Source: Mesorhizobium huakuii
GTDB taxonomy: Bacteria > Pseudomonadota > Alphaproteobacteria > Rhizobiales > Rhizobiaceae
Assembly: GCF_014189455.1 (NCBI RefSeq)
Contig: NZ_CP050296.1
Span: forward strand, 5,452,001 to 5,516,000
DNA: 64,000 nt
Reading direction: 5' to 3'
Shown one piece after another: positions 46,621 through 57,011 of the stretch. Under the pieces are notes generated by a model that made no database searches, was not told where the DNA came from, and saw only the letters and a program-made list of their open reading frames with translations. A program made the translations under genes and the position numbers. The first letter of the stretch is position 1, and every line of letters begins with the position of its first letter.

Positions 46621-47244
46621 ATGGCCCGTACCTGTCTTCTGGCATTCTCGGTTTTTTTCACACTGGCGTCGGGTTTATGTGGCGTGGCTGCGCAAGGGTT
46701 GTTTGGCGCGCCCCCCGCAAACCCTCCCGCCGACGGCGCGCCCTCGGCTAGCGCTCCTGCCGACAGCGGGGCACCTCCCGCCAATGCGCCGGGCGGCGCT
46801 GCGGAGCCGGCAACGCCGCCGGTCGCCTGGCCGCCCAGCGAACCTGCAGCACCCATCCAACCGGGATCGCCGACGGCAGTGGTGCGGCCGTTCTACGATC
46901 AGGTTGGCCTGGAGGTCGATCCGGCGCAGCGCAGCCATTTCATCGATCCGGCGAAGACCGTGCTCGACAAGAGCGACGCGTTGCGCAAATCCGGGCAGGG
47001 CGAGTGCCTCGACCCCAACATGGCGCTGGACAATGCCGATTACGACAAGGCCGAGATCGACAAGAGCCTGAAGACGCTCGAATCGATCAATGGCGACCAG
47101 GCCAAGGTTGTCGTCGCCTTCGTCATTGCCGGCAACCCGCACCGTCTTGAATGGAAGCTCAAGAAGGTCGACGGCGACTGGAAGATATCGGACCTGTTTT
47201 CGGTGACCGGCGAGTGGGCGCTCAGCCAATATCAGTGCGAATGA
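46621..47244 (+). CDS. secreted protein with proline/alanine-rich linker (DUF3828-like)
   Basis: 207 residues: signal peptide (residues 1-26, ending GVAAQ), a proline-alanine-rich linker (about residues 30-85), then a globular domain with VVRPFYDQVGLEVDP and the C-terminal WKLKKVDGDWKISDLFS. The globular part is a paralogue of the broken gene at 44699-45177 but the linker is unique to this copy. It is likely periplasmic. Starts further upstream (46594) are possible. It converges on queF, whose stop lies eight bases away. Confidence 0.7.
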   Translation: MARTCLLAFSVFFTLASGLCGVAAQGLFGAPPANPPADGAPSASAPADSGAPPANAPGGAAEPATPPVAWPPSEPAAPIQPGSPTAVVRPFYDQVGLEVDPAQRSHFIDPAKTVLDKSDALRKSGQGECLDPNMALDNADYDKAEIDKSLKTLESINGDQAKVVVAFVIAGNPHRLEWKLKKVDGDWKISDLFSVTGEWALSQYQCE

Positions 47245-47252
47245 GGGCCGTA

Positions 47253-47714
47253 TCAGCTGCGGCCGCGATAGGGGGCGACGCCGGTGTCGGGCAGCCAAGC
47301 GCCTTCCGGTGGCGCGCCGGTTTGCCAGAACACATCGATCGGAATGCCGCCGCGCGGATACCAATAGCCGCCTATGCGCAACCACAGCGGCTTGGTTGCT
47401 GCCACGATGCGGCGGCCGATCATGACGGTGCAATCCTCATGGAAGGCGCCATGGTTGCGAAATGAGGTCATGAACAGCTTCAGCGATTTCGATTCCACCA
47501 GGGCCGCATCGGGTGCGTAGTCGATGACGATATGGGCGAAATCCGGCTGGCCGGTCACCGGGCACAGCGAGGTGAATTCCGGGCAGGTGAAGCGCACGAT
47601 CGCCGGCGGACCGTCGCCGCGCGTAAACGGCACGGTCTCCAGGACTGCCTGTTCGGGGCTCTGTGGCGTCTCGACGTGCGCGCCGAGCTGGGTAAGGGTT
47701 TTGGTATCGATCAT
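47253..47714 (-). CDS. queF: NADPH-dependent 7-cyano-7-deazaguanine reductase
   Basis: A 153-residue type I (unimodular) QueF that reduces preQ0 to preQ1 in queuosine synthesis. The catalytic cysteine is in [13 protein letters not shown] at about residues 48-60, and the QueF signature is in [20 protein letters not shown] near residue 75-94. The ATG at 47714 was chosen; the frame runs on upstream only as the shadow of the oxidoreductase gene. No preQ1 riboswitch could be made out in the 60-base gap upstream. Confidence 0.95.
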   Translation of the reverse strand: MIDTKTLTQLGAHVETPQSPEQAVLETVPFTRGDGPPAIVRFTCPEFTSLCPVTGQPDFAHIVIDYAPDAALVESKSLKLFMTSFRNHGAFHEDCTVMIGRRIVAATKPLWLRIGGYWYPRGGIPIDVFWQTGAPPEGAWLPDTGVAPYRGRS

Positions 47715-47774
47715 GAGCGGGATCTCTTTCAATTTTTGCCGCTCTTTAGCACAATTTGAAACAGCAGGAAGACG

Positions 47775-49821
47775 ATGACCAGCAACGACCCGCTTCTCCA
47801 GCCCTACCAGCTCAAACATCTGACGCTGAAGAACCGGGTGATGTCGACCAGCCACGAGCCGGCCTATTCCGAGGAAGGCATGCCGAAACAACGCTATCGG
47901 CTCTACCATGCCGAGAAGGCCAAAGGCGGCATGGCGCTGACCATGACCGCCGGCTCGGCCATCGTTTCGCGCGACAGCCCGGCCGCCTTCGGCAATCTGC
48001 ATGTCTATGACGATCGCATCGTGCCGTGGCTGGCCGAACTCACGGAGGCCTGCCACGAGCACGATTGCAAGGTGATGATCCAGATCACCCATCTTGGCCG
48101 CCGAACCGGTTGGAACAAGGCCGACTGGCTGCCGGTGCTGTCGGCCTCGCCGGTGCGCGAGCCGGCGCACCGCGCTTTTCCCAAGACCATCGAGGACTGG
48201 GACATCGAACGCATCGTCGCCGACTATGCGTCGGCCGCCCTAACGCTGCCAGGCCGCCGGCCTCGACGGCATCGAGTTCGAGGCCTACGGCCATCTGATG
48301 GATGGCTTTTGGTCGCCGGCCACCAATCATCGCGATGACGAATATGGCGGCTTACTCGACAATCGCCTGCGCTTCACCAACATGGTGCTGGATGCCGTGC
48401 GCGCGGCGGTCGGCGAAAAATTCGTTGTCGGCATCCGCATGGTCGCCGACGAGGACTTCGAGAAAGGCCTGTCAAAGGAAGAGGGCGTGGAGATCGCCAG
48501 GCGGCTGGCCGGCTCCGGCAAGGTCGATTTCCTCAACATCATCCGCGGGTCGATCGAGAGCGACGCGGCATTGACCAAGGTCATTCCGGTGACCGGCATG
48601 CGCTCTTCGCCGCATCTCGATTTCGCCGGCGAGGTGAGGGCGGCGACAAAGTTCCCAACCTTCCACGCGGCGCGCATTTCCGATGTCGCCACCGCGCGTC
48701 ATGCGATCGCTACCGGCAAGCTCGATATGGTCGGCATGACCCGTGCGCACATCGCCGACCCGCATATCATCAGGAAGGTGATGGAAGGCCGTGAACACGA
48801 GATTCGTCCCTGTGTCGGCGCCACCTATTGTCTCGATCGCATCTATGAAGGCGGCGAGGCCCTGTGCGTGCACAATGCCGCGACCGGCCGCGAGGCCGAG
48901 ATTCCGCACATCATCGTCAAGACCGAAGGGCCGAAGCGGAAGGTCGTCGTCGTCGGCGCCGGCGCCGGCGGACTGGAGGCGGCGCGCGTCGCAGCCGAGC
49001 GCGGCCATCAGGTCACGATCCTGGAAGCATCGTCGCAAGCGGGCGGCCAGGTGCGTCTGGCGACGCAGAACCCGCGCCGCAAGGAATTGATCGGCATCAT
49101 CGACTGGCGGCTGGCCGAACTCGACCGGCTCGGCGTCGAGATCCGCTACGACACCTGGGCGGAAAAGGATGATGTTCTGGCGTTGGCGCCCGATGTGGTC
49201 GTCGTCGCCACCGGCGGCCTGCCGCAAAACCCGCCGCTGACGGCGGGCGACAATCTCGTCACCTCGAGCTGGGACATCATGGCCGGCAGCGTCAAGCCGG
49301 CCGATAACGTTCTGCTCTTCGACGACAATGGCGGCCATCAGGGCATGGGCGCGGCCGAGTTGATCGCCAACAGCGGCGCGAGGCTGGAGCTGGTCTCGCC
49401 GGAGCGTTTCTTTGCCCCCGAAATGGGCGGCATGAACCACGTGCCGTATATGCGCGCTTTCCAGGAAAAGGGCGTCACCATCACCATCAACACGCGCCTG
49501 CGCTCGGTGCGGCGCGAAGGCAATCAACTGGTTGCCGAGCTCGCTTCGGACTTTGCCGATGGCTGGCGCGGCGAGCGCCGGGTCGACCAGGTGGTGGTCG
49601 AGCACGGCACGGCGCCGCTCGACGATCTCTACCTCAACCTGAAACCGCTGTCGAAGAATGGCGGCGCGGTCGATTACGAACGCCTGGTGGGCGGCGGCGA
49701 CATCTTTCCGGCGCGCAACCCGCAAGGCGGTTTCGTGCTGCTGCGCATCGGCGATGCGGTCGCCTCGCGCAACATCCACGCCGCCATCTATGACGGGATA
49801 AGGTTCGGCTTGCGCATCTGA
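47775..49821 (+). pseudogene. NADH:flavin oxidoreductase / N-methyl demethylase-type gene with a one-base frame break
   Basis: Two-domain protein of the 2,4-dienoyl-CoA reductase/trimethylamine dehydrogenase group: an old-yellow-enzyme barrel ([23 protein letters not shown]) then a cysteine cluster (RPCVGATYC...ALCVHN) and an FAD/NAD domain with VVVVGAGAGGLEAA near residue 390. The frame breaks at 48241, where an extra T turns the expected ASAAQRCQAAGLDGIEF into another frame; the continuation is open to 49821. Repaired length about 682. Relatives include N-methylproline and stachydrine demethylases. Start at 47775. Confidence 0.85.
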
Positions 49822-49972
49822 TACGGCCCGCTCAGGCTGGCGCAATTGTGGCGTTAGTGGCGCGCGGTCGGACCTGCATACGAGAGCCCGTGTATGCCGG
49901 CCTGGCCGCGCGCCCGCACGTCATTGGCTCATCGCCTGCTAACGTGCGATCTCTGAGTTTGCGGTGGGATGG

Positions 49973-50380
49973 TTAGACCATCCTGGCGATCGCCATGCAC
50001 AGCACCGTGACCACCAGCAGCCGTGCGGCGATACGCTCGCCCGTCGCCATTCTGGCGCGCAGCTGCGTTTCGATTTCCGCATTAGCGCCGGCAAGCCGCC
50101 GGCTGGGCGCGCTAACCATGGCGCCGAGCACGCCGGCAGCGGCGAAAGCCGCCAGGATGCCAAGCGCCAGGACCATCTCCGTCGAGCCAAAATAGGCGCC
50201 GTGGAAGAAATACCACAGCAGCGCCCCGGTCAGGAAAACCATGACGGCGGCGCCCAATTGTGGCCGGATGAAGCGCTCGGCCCGGATCTCGGGATCGCGC
50301 GCCAGCGTGACCGTGGTGCCGGCCCAGAATACGCCTGCCAGGACATGAAGACCGATGACGACGATGAAGACATATTGCAT
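49973..50380 (-). CDS. small integral membrane protein
   Basis: A 135-residue protein with four predicted helices (YVFIVVIGLHVLAGVFWAG, LGAAVMVFLTGALLWYFF, MVLALGILAAFAAAGVLGA and a C-terminal one). The family is uncertain; the histidine in the first helix recalls CopD/DUF2269-like proteins. AGAGGA lies ahead of the ATG at 50380. It is divergent from a MarR-type regulator gene, which probably controls it. Confidence 0.65.
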   Translation of the reverse strand: MQYVFIVVIGLHVLAGVFWAGTTVTLARDPEIRAERFIRPQLGAAVMVFLTGALLWYFFHGAYFGSTEMVLALGILAAFAAAGVLGAMVSAPSRRLAGANAEIETQLRARMATGERIAARLLVVTVLCMAIARMV

Positions 50381-50418
50381 GACCGGATTTCCTCTCTCGT
50401 TCGTCATTGCATATATAG

Positions 50419-50442
50419 TTAGATATCGAATTATTAGATGTC
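50419..50442. promoter_or_regulatory. candidate MarR operator, direct repeat TTAGATATC/TTAGATGTC
   Basis: Two nine-base copies, TTAGATATC and TTAGATGTC, 15 bases apart in an AT-rich block between the divergent membrane-protein and MarR genes. Position fits an operator overlapping both promoters. No binding data. Confidence 0.4.
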
Positions 50443-50497
50443 AATGTATAAACGCGGGCCAGTTCCATCTGCCGGGGACACCGGCTAGTGTCGAGCA

Positions 50498-50926
50498 ATG
50501 ACGCCCTTTGAACGCCCGCCGGTCGGCATGAATCTCGGCCGCACCGCCAAGCTTGTTGCGCAGGCCTTCGACGCCGCTCTGGTCGAGGCCGGAGGTACAT
50601 TGCCGGTCTGGCTGACATTGTTGTCGGTTAAGTCGAATGGGCTAGCCAATCAGCGCGAGCTTGCCAGCATGATCGGCATCCAGGGCGCGACGCTCACCCA
50701 CCACCTCAACGCGATGGAGGCGCAAGGCCTGCTGACCCGGCGCCGCGATCCCGTCAACCGGAGGGTCCATCTGGTCGAACTGACAGAAGCGGGAGAAGCG
50801 CTGTTCGAGACGTTGCGACAGGCCGCACTTGTCTTCGACAAGCGGCTTCGCACAGGACTGCCCGATGAGCGTCTGGCGGAGTTTGCACAGGTGTTGGCGG
50901 CATTGCGGGACAATGTCGAGAACTAG
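50498..50926 (+). CDS. MarR family transcriptional regulator
   Basis: A 142-residue winged-helix regulator. The DNA-reading part is NQRELASMIGIQGATLTHHLNAMEAQGLLTRRRDPVNRRVHLVELTEAG at about residues 50-100, with the wing in RDPVNRRVH. Likely represses the divergent membrane-protein gene and itself. Signal unknown. Confidence 0.9.
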   Translation: MTPFERPPVGMNLGRTAKLVAQAFDAALVEAGGTLPVWLTLLSVKSNGLANQRELASMIGIQGATLTHHLNAMEAQGLLTRRRDPVNRRVHLVELTEAGEALFETLRQAALVFDKRLRTGLPDERLAEFAQVLAALRDNVEN

Positions 50927-50944
50927 GAATACCAGGCCGTTGGC

Positions 50945-51685
50945 TCAGTTGTCATAGCTCGGGATCGTTCCAAAGGCGTAGTGGCGCAGCTTCAGCGCGG
51001 TGATCAGGTTGGTGAGCTTCGTCTTGCCGTCAAAACTGTCCTGGAACATCTCGTCATGCATCAGGAGGATCAGCTTGCCCGGCTTGGCGAAATGGCCATA
51101 GCCGAACAGGTGGTCGATCTCGCTGACCAGATGGTCGACGCTCTGGACCGGCTCGCCGCTGTCCTTGTGCACCCATTCATGGTCCCAGCCATAGAGATAG
51201 AAGCCGGAAGCGGCGACGAACTCGTAGTCGGGATCCTCGCGGCCGGCTTGCGCGGGGCCGAGCGAGTTGTCGTCCTTTGACATCGAAGGCAGCCGGAACA
51301 CATCGCGCCCCGGCAGGCGCGCATGCACCGCGGGCTTCAGGCCCAGCACGGCATTCGCCTTGAGCATGTCGGCAACCACGCCTTCCGTGTCACCGTAGAA
51401 GTGCCGGTAGTGATTATAGGCGTGGCTGTAGCTGTGGTTGCCGATCGTCACCAGCGGCATCGCCTTGACGCGCCGCACCAGCGCCCTGTTGGACGCACTG
51501 GTCTCGGCATGCATGCCGACCATGAACAGCGTCGCCGGAACCTGTTCCGCCGCCAACACGTCGAGGATGTTGCCGGTGCCGTTCAGCGGGCCATCGTCGA
51601 AGGTGAGATAGATGGTGCGATCCGCCCCATGGGCCGGCCATGCGGACATCAACATGGCCGCCAAGACAAACCGAAAGAATGTCAT
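50945..51685 (-). CDS. polysaccharide deacetylase family protein (secreted)
   Basis: A 246-residue NodB-fold hydrolase. A signal peptide of about 20 residues ends PAHGA. Motif 1 TFDDGP is near residue 28 and motif 2 GNHSYSH near residue 80, giving the Asp-His-His zinc triad. The C-terminal MHDEMF supplies the last histidine motif. It removes acetyl or similar groups from a surface glycan; the substrate is unknown. The ATG at 51685 begins the signal peptide directly. Confidence 0.85.
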   Translation of the reverse strand: MTFFRFVLAAMLMSAWPAHGADRTIYLTFDDGPLNGTGNILDVLAAEQVPATLFMVGMHAETSASNRALVRRVKAMPLVTIGNHSYSHAYNHYRHFYGDTEGVVADMLKANAVLGLKPAVHARLPGRDVFRLPSMSKDDNSLGPAQAGREDPDYEFVAASGFYLYGWDHEWVHKDSGEPVQSVDHLVSEIDHLFGYGHFAKPGKLILLMHDEMFQDSFDGKTKLTNLITALKLRHYAFGTIPSYDN

Positions 51686-51752
51686 AAGCCGCACGATCCG
51701 GTTGCACTGGCGACAGGCCGCCATTTCAGCGGCTGGTTGTCAAGCCGGTCCG

Positions 51753-53822
51753 CTACGCCAGGCTGCCCTGCAAGACCCGCAGTTTGGCCTTCTTCGGCAT
51801 GCGGGCAGTCAGCCATTCCAGTGCCTTGTCCTGCGGCATCGGGAAGGCGATGGAATAGCCCTGCACCTGGTCGCAGCCGATCGCCATCAGCGAGTCGAGT
51901 TCGGCCTCGGTTTCAGCACCCTCGGCGACGATGGAGATGCCGAGGCCGCGGGCGAGCTCGGTGATGGCGCGCACGATCTTCGAGTTGTCGCCATTCTCAT
52001 GGATGTTCTGGACAAAGCGGCGGTCGATCTTGAGCCGGTCGATCTCGTTGGGATTGACGTGGCTGAGCGATGCATAGCCGGTGCCGAAATCGTCGAGTTC
52101 CAGATGCACGCCTGCCGCCCGGATGTGACGCAGCTTCGCCGCGATGCCGGTCTTCTCGTCGTCCAGGATAACGGATTCGACGATTTCCAGCGACAGTTTC
52201 TGTGGCGGCAGCCCGGCCTTTTCCAGCGTTTCGAACAGGAACGCATCGAAATCGTGCTCGCGCAATTCGGTGCCCGAGACATTGACGGCAAGCCGGCCGA
52301 AGGCAATCCCGGCTCGGTTCCATTCGGCTGCCTCGTTGATCGCCTTGCTGATCACGATGCGGCCGATCTCGGGCATGAAGCCGCATTTCTCTGCGACCGG
52401 AATGAATTCGCCTGGCGAGATCATGCCACGCTCGTGATGGTTCCATCGCACCAGGGCTTCGATGCCGCTGATCGTGCCGTCGGTCAGGGAGACCTGCGGC
52501 TGGAAATAGACCTGGAACGCCCGCTCGGCGATGGCGACCTTGATGTCGTGTTCGAGCTGTTTGCGGTAATCGAGCTCGCGGCGCAGTTCCTCCGAGAAGA
52601 ACGAGAAGTTGCCGCCGCCCATTTTCTTGGCGGAGTAAAGCGCCAGATCCGCATGGACGAGCAGGTCCTGGGCATTGTCGGCGTCGATCGGATAGACGGC
52701 GATGCCGCCGCTGGCGCCCGGAAGAATGGTGGTGCCCTGGAAGACGATCGGCTCGTTGATATGCGCCAGGATGCGCCGTGCGAGCATGTTGATGTCCTCG
52801 GTGCTGCCCGCTCCGTTGAGGATCATTACGAATTCGTCGCCACCGAGCCGCGCGCACAGATCCGACGCCCGGCAGGAATCGCGCATGCGCTGTGCCGTGA
52901 TGACCAGCACATAGTCGCCGGCGGCGTGGCCGAGCGTATCGTTGATCTGCTTGAAGCGGTCGAGGTCGAGCTGGACGACGGCCAGGCGTTCGCGCCGCCG
53001 GTGCGCGCCCTTGATCAGCGTGTCGAAATGATCGGTCAGGAAGGTGCGGTTGTGCAGGCCGGTCAAGCCGTCATGAACCGCGATGAAGGCCATTGAATTG
53101 CGCGCATCGACCAGTTCTCGCGTCTTGCGCAGGATCGCGTTGGACATCGGCCTGAAGATGAACAGCGCCACCAGCAGGATGACGCCGAGTGTGGCGTAGA
53201 ACAGAGTGCGGTGCAGGGCGAGCAGTTTTTCCGAGCGCTCGTCGGCCTCGGCGCTGATGCGCTGGCCAAGGGCCGCATAGCCCGACAAGGTGGCGTTGGC
53301 GACCGAGGCATCGAGGTTGACGCGTTCGGCGCCGCCTTTGTAGCCGTCATTGTCGAGATTGAGTCGCGATTCAAGGGCCGAGATCAAACGGTCGCCATTG
53401 GCGATCAGCCCGACCGAGAAGTAGTCGAGATGGAAGGGTTTGGCGAAAAGCACGCTCTCGATCGACTTTGGATCGAGCTTGGCCGGCGATTGAGGATCGG
53501 CGCCTGTCTGCGCGAGCAGCAGATCGTAGTTGGTCTCGAACTCCGCCGTGGCCTGCTTCAGCGCGCTGACCAGCGCCGGCTGCTTGTCGCGCGAGGCGGC
53601 GCCTGTTGCACTGGCCAGGAAGACGATGCGCTGCGACAACGTCTTCTGCGTGCTGACGATATCGAGCAAGGTGTGGTTATGCTGCTGCGTCGCCATCGTC
53701 TGTTGCAGCAGGACGAAGGACGCCGCCACCATGGCGGCAATGATCAGCAGCGCCAGCCAATAGCCGGCCTTGATCAGCAGAACAAGCTTGCCTGAAACGG
53801 TCTGCACCGGCTGCTGCGACAT
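51753..53822 (-). CDS. membrane-bound GGDEF-EAL bifunctional cyclic-di-GMP protein
   Basis: A 689-residue protein. Two membrane helices (about residues 13-37 and 200-220) enclose a periplasmic sensor with a PilJ-like helical pattern (LLDIVSTQKTLSQRIVFLA). The GGDEF motif is intact (ARLGGDEFVMI), so diguanylate cyclase activity is possible. The EAL domain reads IEALVRWNH, with the metal and catalytic residues in LEIVES and LDDFGTGYASL also kept, so phosphodiesterase activity is likely. Start at 53822 chosen just before the first helix. Confidence 0.93.
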   Translation of the reverse strand: MSQQPVQTVSGKLVLLIKAGYWLALLIIAAMVAASFVLLQQTMATQQHNHTLLDIVSTQKTLSQRIVFLASATGAASRDKQPALVSALKQATAEFETNYDLLLAQTGADPQSPAKLDPKSIESVLFAKPFHLDYFSVGLIANGDRLISALESRLNLDNDGYKGGAERVNLDASVANATLSGYAALGQRISAEADERSEKLLALHRTLFYATLGVILLVALFIFRPMSNAILRKTRELVDARNSMAFIAVHDGLTGLHNRTFLTDHFDTLIKGAHRRRERLAVVQLDLDRFKQINDTLGHAAGDYVLVITAQRMRDSCRASDLCARLGGDEFVMILNGAGSTEDINMLARRILAHINEPIVFQGTTILPGASGGIAVYPIDADNAQDLLVHADLALYSAKKMGGGNFSFFSEELRRELDYRKQLEHDIKVAIAERAFQVYFQPQVSLTDGTISGIEALVRWNHHERGMISPGEFIPVAEKCGFMPEIGRIVISKAINEAAEWNRAGIAFGRLAVNVSGTELREHDFDAFLFETLEKAGLPPQKLSLEIVESVILDDEKTGIAAKLRHIRAAGVHLELDDFGTGYASLSHVNPNEIDRLKIDRRFVQNIHENGDNSKIVRAITELARGLGISIVAEGAETEAELDSLMAIGCDQVQGYSIAFPMPQDKALEWLTARMPKKAKLRVLQGSLA

Positions 53823-54130
53823 GTTCGGGGGCGGCCCTCTCGCCAACGGATTCCTGTATGAGCACCATTGAACTGTAAACGTTAACAGGACTGGAAACCG
53901 GTAGCCTTCTGGCAAGGGGGAGCCGCGGAAAGATCGCGAAATGGTTATCGCCTCCTTTCGACGCCGGCCTGCATTTGACCATTGGTTGGCGCGAGCGTTC
54001 CCGGGTGGTCGCTTCGGCGATGCCCATGGCGTCTCCTTTGATGCTGCCCGGCCACCCGATCCGGTCGCTTTTGCGATGGATTTTTACGCAGGCGGGACGA
54101 CAGTCTGCTCACGTCAAACGAGGCTTGATC
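53823..54130. other. divergent intergenic region with a palindrome
   Basis: 308 bases between the starts of the GGDEF-EAL gene and kbl. It contains the palindrome TGTAAACGTTAACA at 53874. I see no gene in it, although the kbl frame stays open upstream to 53975. Confidence 0.5.
53874..53887. promoter_or_regulatory. LacI-type palindrome TGTAAACGTTAACA
   Basis: Twelve of 14 bases are symmetric around the central CG, the pattern of LacI-family operators. It lies about 50 bases ahead of the GGDEF-EAL start and 244 ahead of kbl. No LacI-type gene is in the window. Confidence 0.35.
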
Positions 54131-55318
54131 ATGACCGCAGCATTCCTCTCCCATATCGACAGCGAGCTTGCCGGGCTCAAAACGGCCGGCCTCTACAAGT
54201 CCGAGCGGGTGATTTCCTCGATGCAGTCGGCTGAGATCGAGGTCGGCGGCGAGAAAGTGCTGAACTTCTGCGCCAATAACTATCTCGGCCTCGCCGACAG
54301 CGCCGACCTGCGAAAGGCCGCCACCCAGGCGCTCGACCGTTATGGCTACGGCATGGCCTCGGTGCGCTTCATCTGCGGCACGCAGGAGGAACACAAACAG
54401 CTCGAGGCGACGATCTCCACTTTCCTCGGCCTGGAAGACACCATCCTCTACGGTTCCTGTTTCGACGCCAATGGCGGTCTGTTCGAGACGCTACTCGGCG
54501 AGGAAGACGCGATCATCTCGGATGCGCTGAACCACGCCTCGATCATCGATGGTGTGCGGCTGTCGAAGGCCAAGCGCTTCCGCTACGCCAACAATGACAT
54601 GGCCGATCTCGAGGCGCGGCTGAAGGAGGCGAGGGATTGCCGCTTCCGGCTGATCGCCACCGACGGCGTGTTTTCGATGGACGGCATCATCGCCAACCTC
54701 AAAGGCGTCTGCGACCTTGCCGACAAATACGATGCGATGGTCATGGTCGACGACAGCCATGCGGTCGGCTTCGTCGGAAAAAACGGCCGCGGCTCGGCGG
54801 AGCATTGCGGTGTCGAGGGCAGGGTCGACATCATCACCGGCACGCTCGGCAAGGCGCTCGGCGGCGCTTCCGGCGGCTACACCTCAGGCAAGAGCCAGGT
54901 GGTCGACTGGCTGCGCCAACGCTCGCGGCCCTATCTCTTCTCGAACACACTGATGCCGGCCATCGCCGGCGCCTCGATCAAGGTGTTCGAGCTGATCCGC
55001 AATGGCGACGCCTTGCGCGAGCGCCTCTATGCCAATGCGGCGCGGTTCAGGTCCGAGATGGGCAAGCTCGGCTTCACACTGGCCGGGGCCGATCATCCAA
55101 TCATCCCGGTGATGCTGGGCGACGCGACGCTGGCGCAGGAGATGGCGGCGCGCATGCTGAAGCGCGGCATATACGTCATCGGCTTCTCCTTCCCGGTGGT
55201 GCCCAAGGGCCAGGCGCGTATCCGCACCCAGATGTCGGCGGCGCATTCCATTGCCGATATCGACCGTGCGGTGGAGGCTTTTGGCGCGGTCGGCAGGGAA
55301 TTGGGCGTGATTTCCTGA
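54131..55318 (+). CDS. kbl: glycine C-acetyltransferase (2-amino-3-ketobutyrate CoA ligase)
   Basis: A 395-residue PLP enzyme of the alpha-oxoamine synthase group, turning 2-amino-3-ketobutyrate and CoA into glycine and acetyl-Co[10 protein letters not shown] near residue 48, [10 protein letters not shown] near residue 206, and the PLP lysine in [15 protein letters not shown] near residue 240. ATG at 54131 chosen as the family begins there. It is followed by tdh after 51 bases: the standard threonine degradation pair. Confidence 0.95.
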   Translation: MTAAFLSHIDSELAGLKTAGLYKSERVISSMQSAEIEVGGEKVLNFCANNYLGLADSADLRKAATQALDRYGYGMASVRFICGTQEEHKQLEATISTFLGLEDTILYGSCFDANGGLFETLLGEEDAIISDALNHASIIDGVRLSKAKRFRYANNDMADLEARLKEARDCRFRLIATDGVFSMDGIIANLKGVCDLADKYDAMVMVDDSHAVGFVGKNGRGSAEHCGVEGRVDIITGTLGKALGGASGGYTSGKSQVVDWLRQRSRPYLFSNTLMPAIAGASIKVFELIRNGDALRERLYANAARFRSEMGKLGFTLAGADHPIIPVMLGDATLAQEMAARMLKRGIYVIGFSFPVVPKGQARIRTQMSAAHSIADIDRAVEAFGAVGRELGVIS

Positions 55319-55369
55319 CCAGCCGGCACCAAAAAGCGATCAGGATCAAAAGATTCAAGGGACAAAAGA

Positions 55370-56404
<1,035 letters not shown>

Positions 56405-56449
56405 TTTGCCGATAGGAGAGACTGGCGCTGTCCCTCCAGCCTATCAGCT

Positions 56450-56911
56450 CTACTTCCCTTCCAACGCACCCTCCAGTGCTGCTACGCCGCTGACAATCGC
56501 CGCCCGCTCCGCCGCACTCAGCCTAGCCAGCAACTCCCTTTCAAACGCTTTCGCTAGCGGAACCATCTCGCGATAGGCGGCAAGCCCCGCTTTGGTCAGC
56601 GCCAGGTGCTCCACACGGCGATCAATCTCGTCAGGCGTGCGCGTCAGCCAGCGCCGCCGCTCCAGCTCCGCCACCGCGCGCGAAACCTTGGTCTTGTGCA
56701 TCGCTGACTGCTCGCCGAGCTCGGTCGCGGTCATCGTGCCGCGCTGGCCGAGGCCTGAAAGCGTGCGCCATTCCGGTCGCGTCAGGCCGTGGCGGTCCCG
56801 GTAAATCCTGGAGAATTCGCGGCTGACGGCATCGGCGAGCCGGTAGAGGCGGTAGGGCAGGAAGCTTTCCAGCTCCAGAATGTCGGGTTCCATGACGCGC
56901 GCCGTGGCCAT
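56450..56911 (-). CDS. MarR family transcriptional regulator (likely of homogentisate genes)
   Basis: A 153-residue winged-helix regulator; the recognition part is TATELGEQSAMHKTKVSRAVAELERRRWLTRTPDEIDRR at about residues 60-100. It is divergent from hmgA with about 100 bases between starts and palindromes in the gap, so it is the likely repressor of the homogentisate pathway, as in HmgR-like systems. The ATG at 56893 is another possible start. Confidence 0.88.
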   Translation of the reverse strand: MATARVMEPDILELESFLPYRLYRLADAVSREFSRIYRDRHGLTRPEWRTLSGLGQRGTMTATELGEQSAMHKTKVSRAVAELERRRWLTRTPDEIDRRVEHLALTKAGLAAYREMVPLAKAFERELLARLSAAERAAIVSGVAALEGALEGK

Positions 56912-56929
56912 TGATAGTTACATTTTCGA

Positions 56930-56954
56930 TGGTTACAAATGAAACCAATTTGGT
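56930..56954. promoter_or_regulatory. candidate operator between MarR gene and hmgA
   Basis: Two overlapping palindromes: TGGTT-N8-AACCA (56930-56947) and ACCAA-T-TTGGT (56944-56954). They lie 19 bases ahead of the MarR start and about 58 ahead of hmgA, where a divergent operator would be expected. Confidence 0.45.
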
Positions 56955-57011
56955 CAATATCGCCGGCAGGCTAGCTTCGTGAAGCTTGTGGCCGGGGTCA
57001 GGGAGGATCGG

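Noticed and set aside
47715..47774. preQ1 riboswitch upstream of queF
   Set aside because: Only about 60 bases separate the divergent starts and no preQ1 aptamer pattern was seen.
48472..49845. 457-residue minus-strand frame opposite the oxidoreductase gene
   Set aside because: Antisense of a clear FAD/NAD domain; no motifs of its own.
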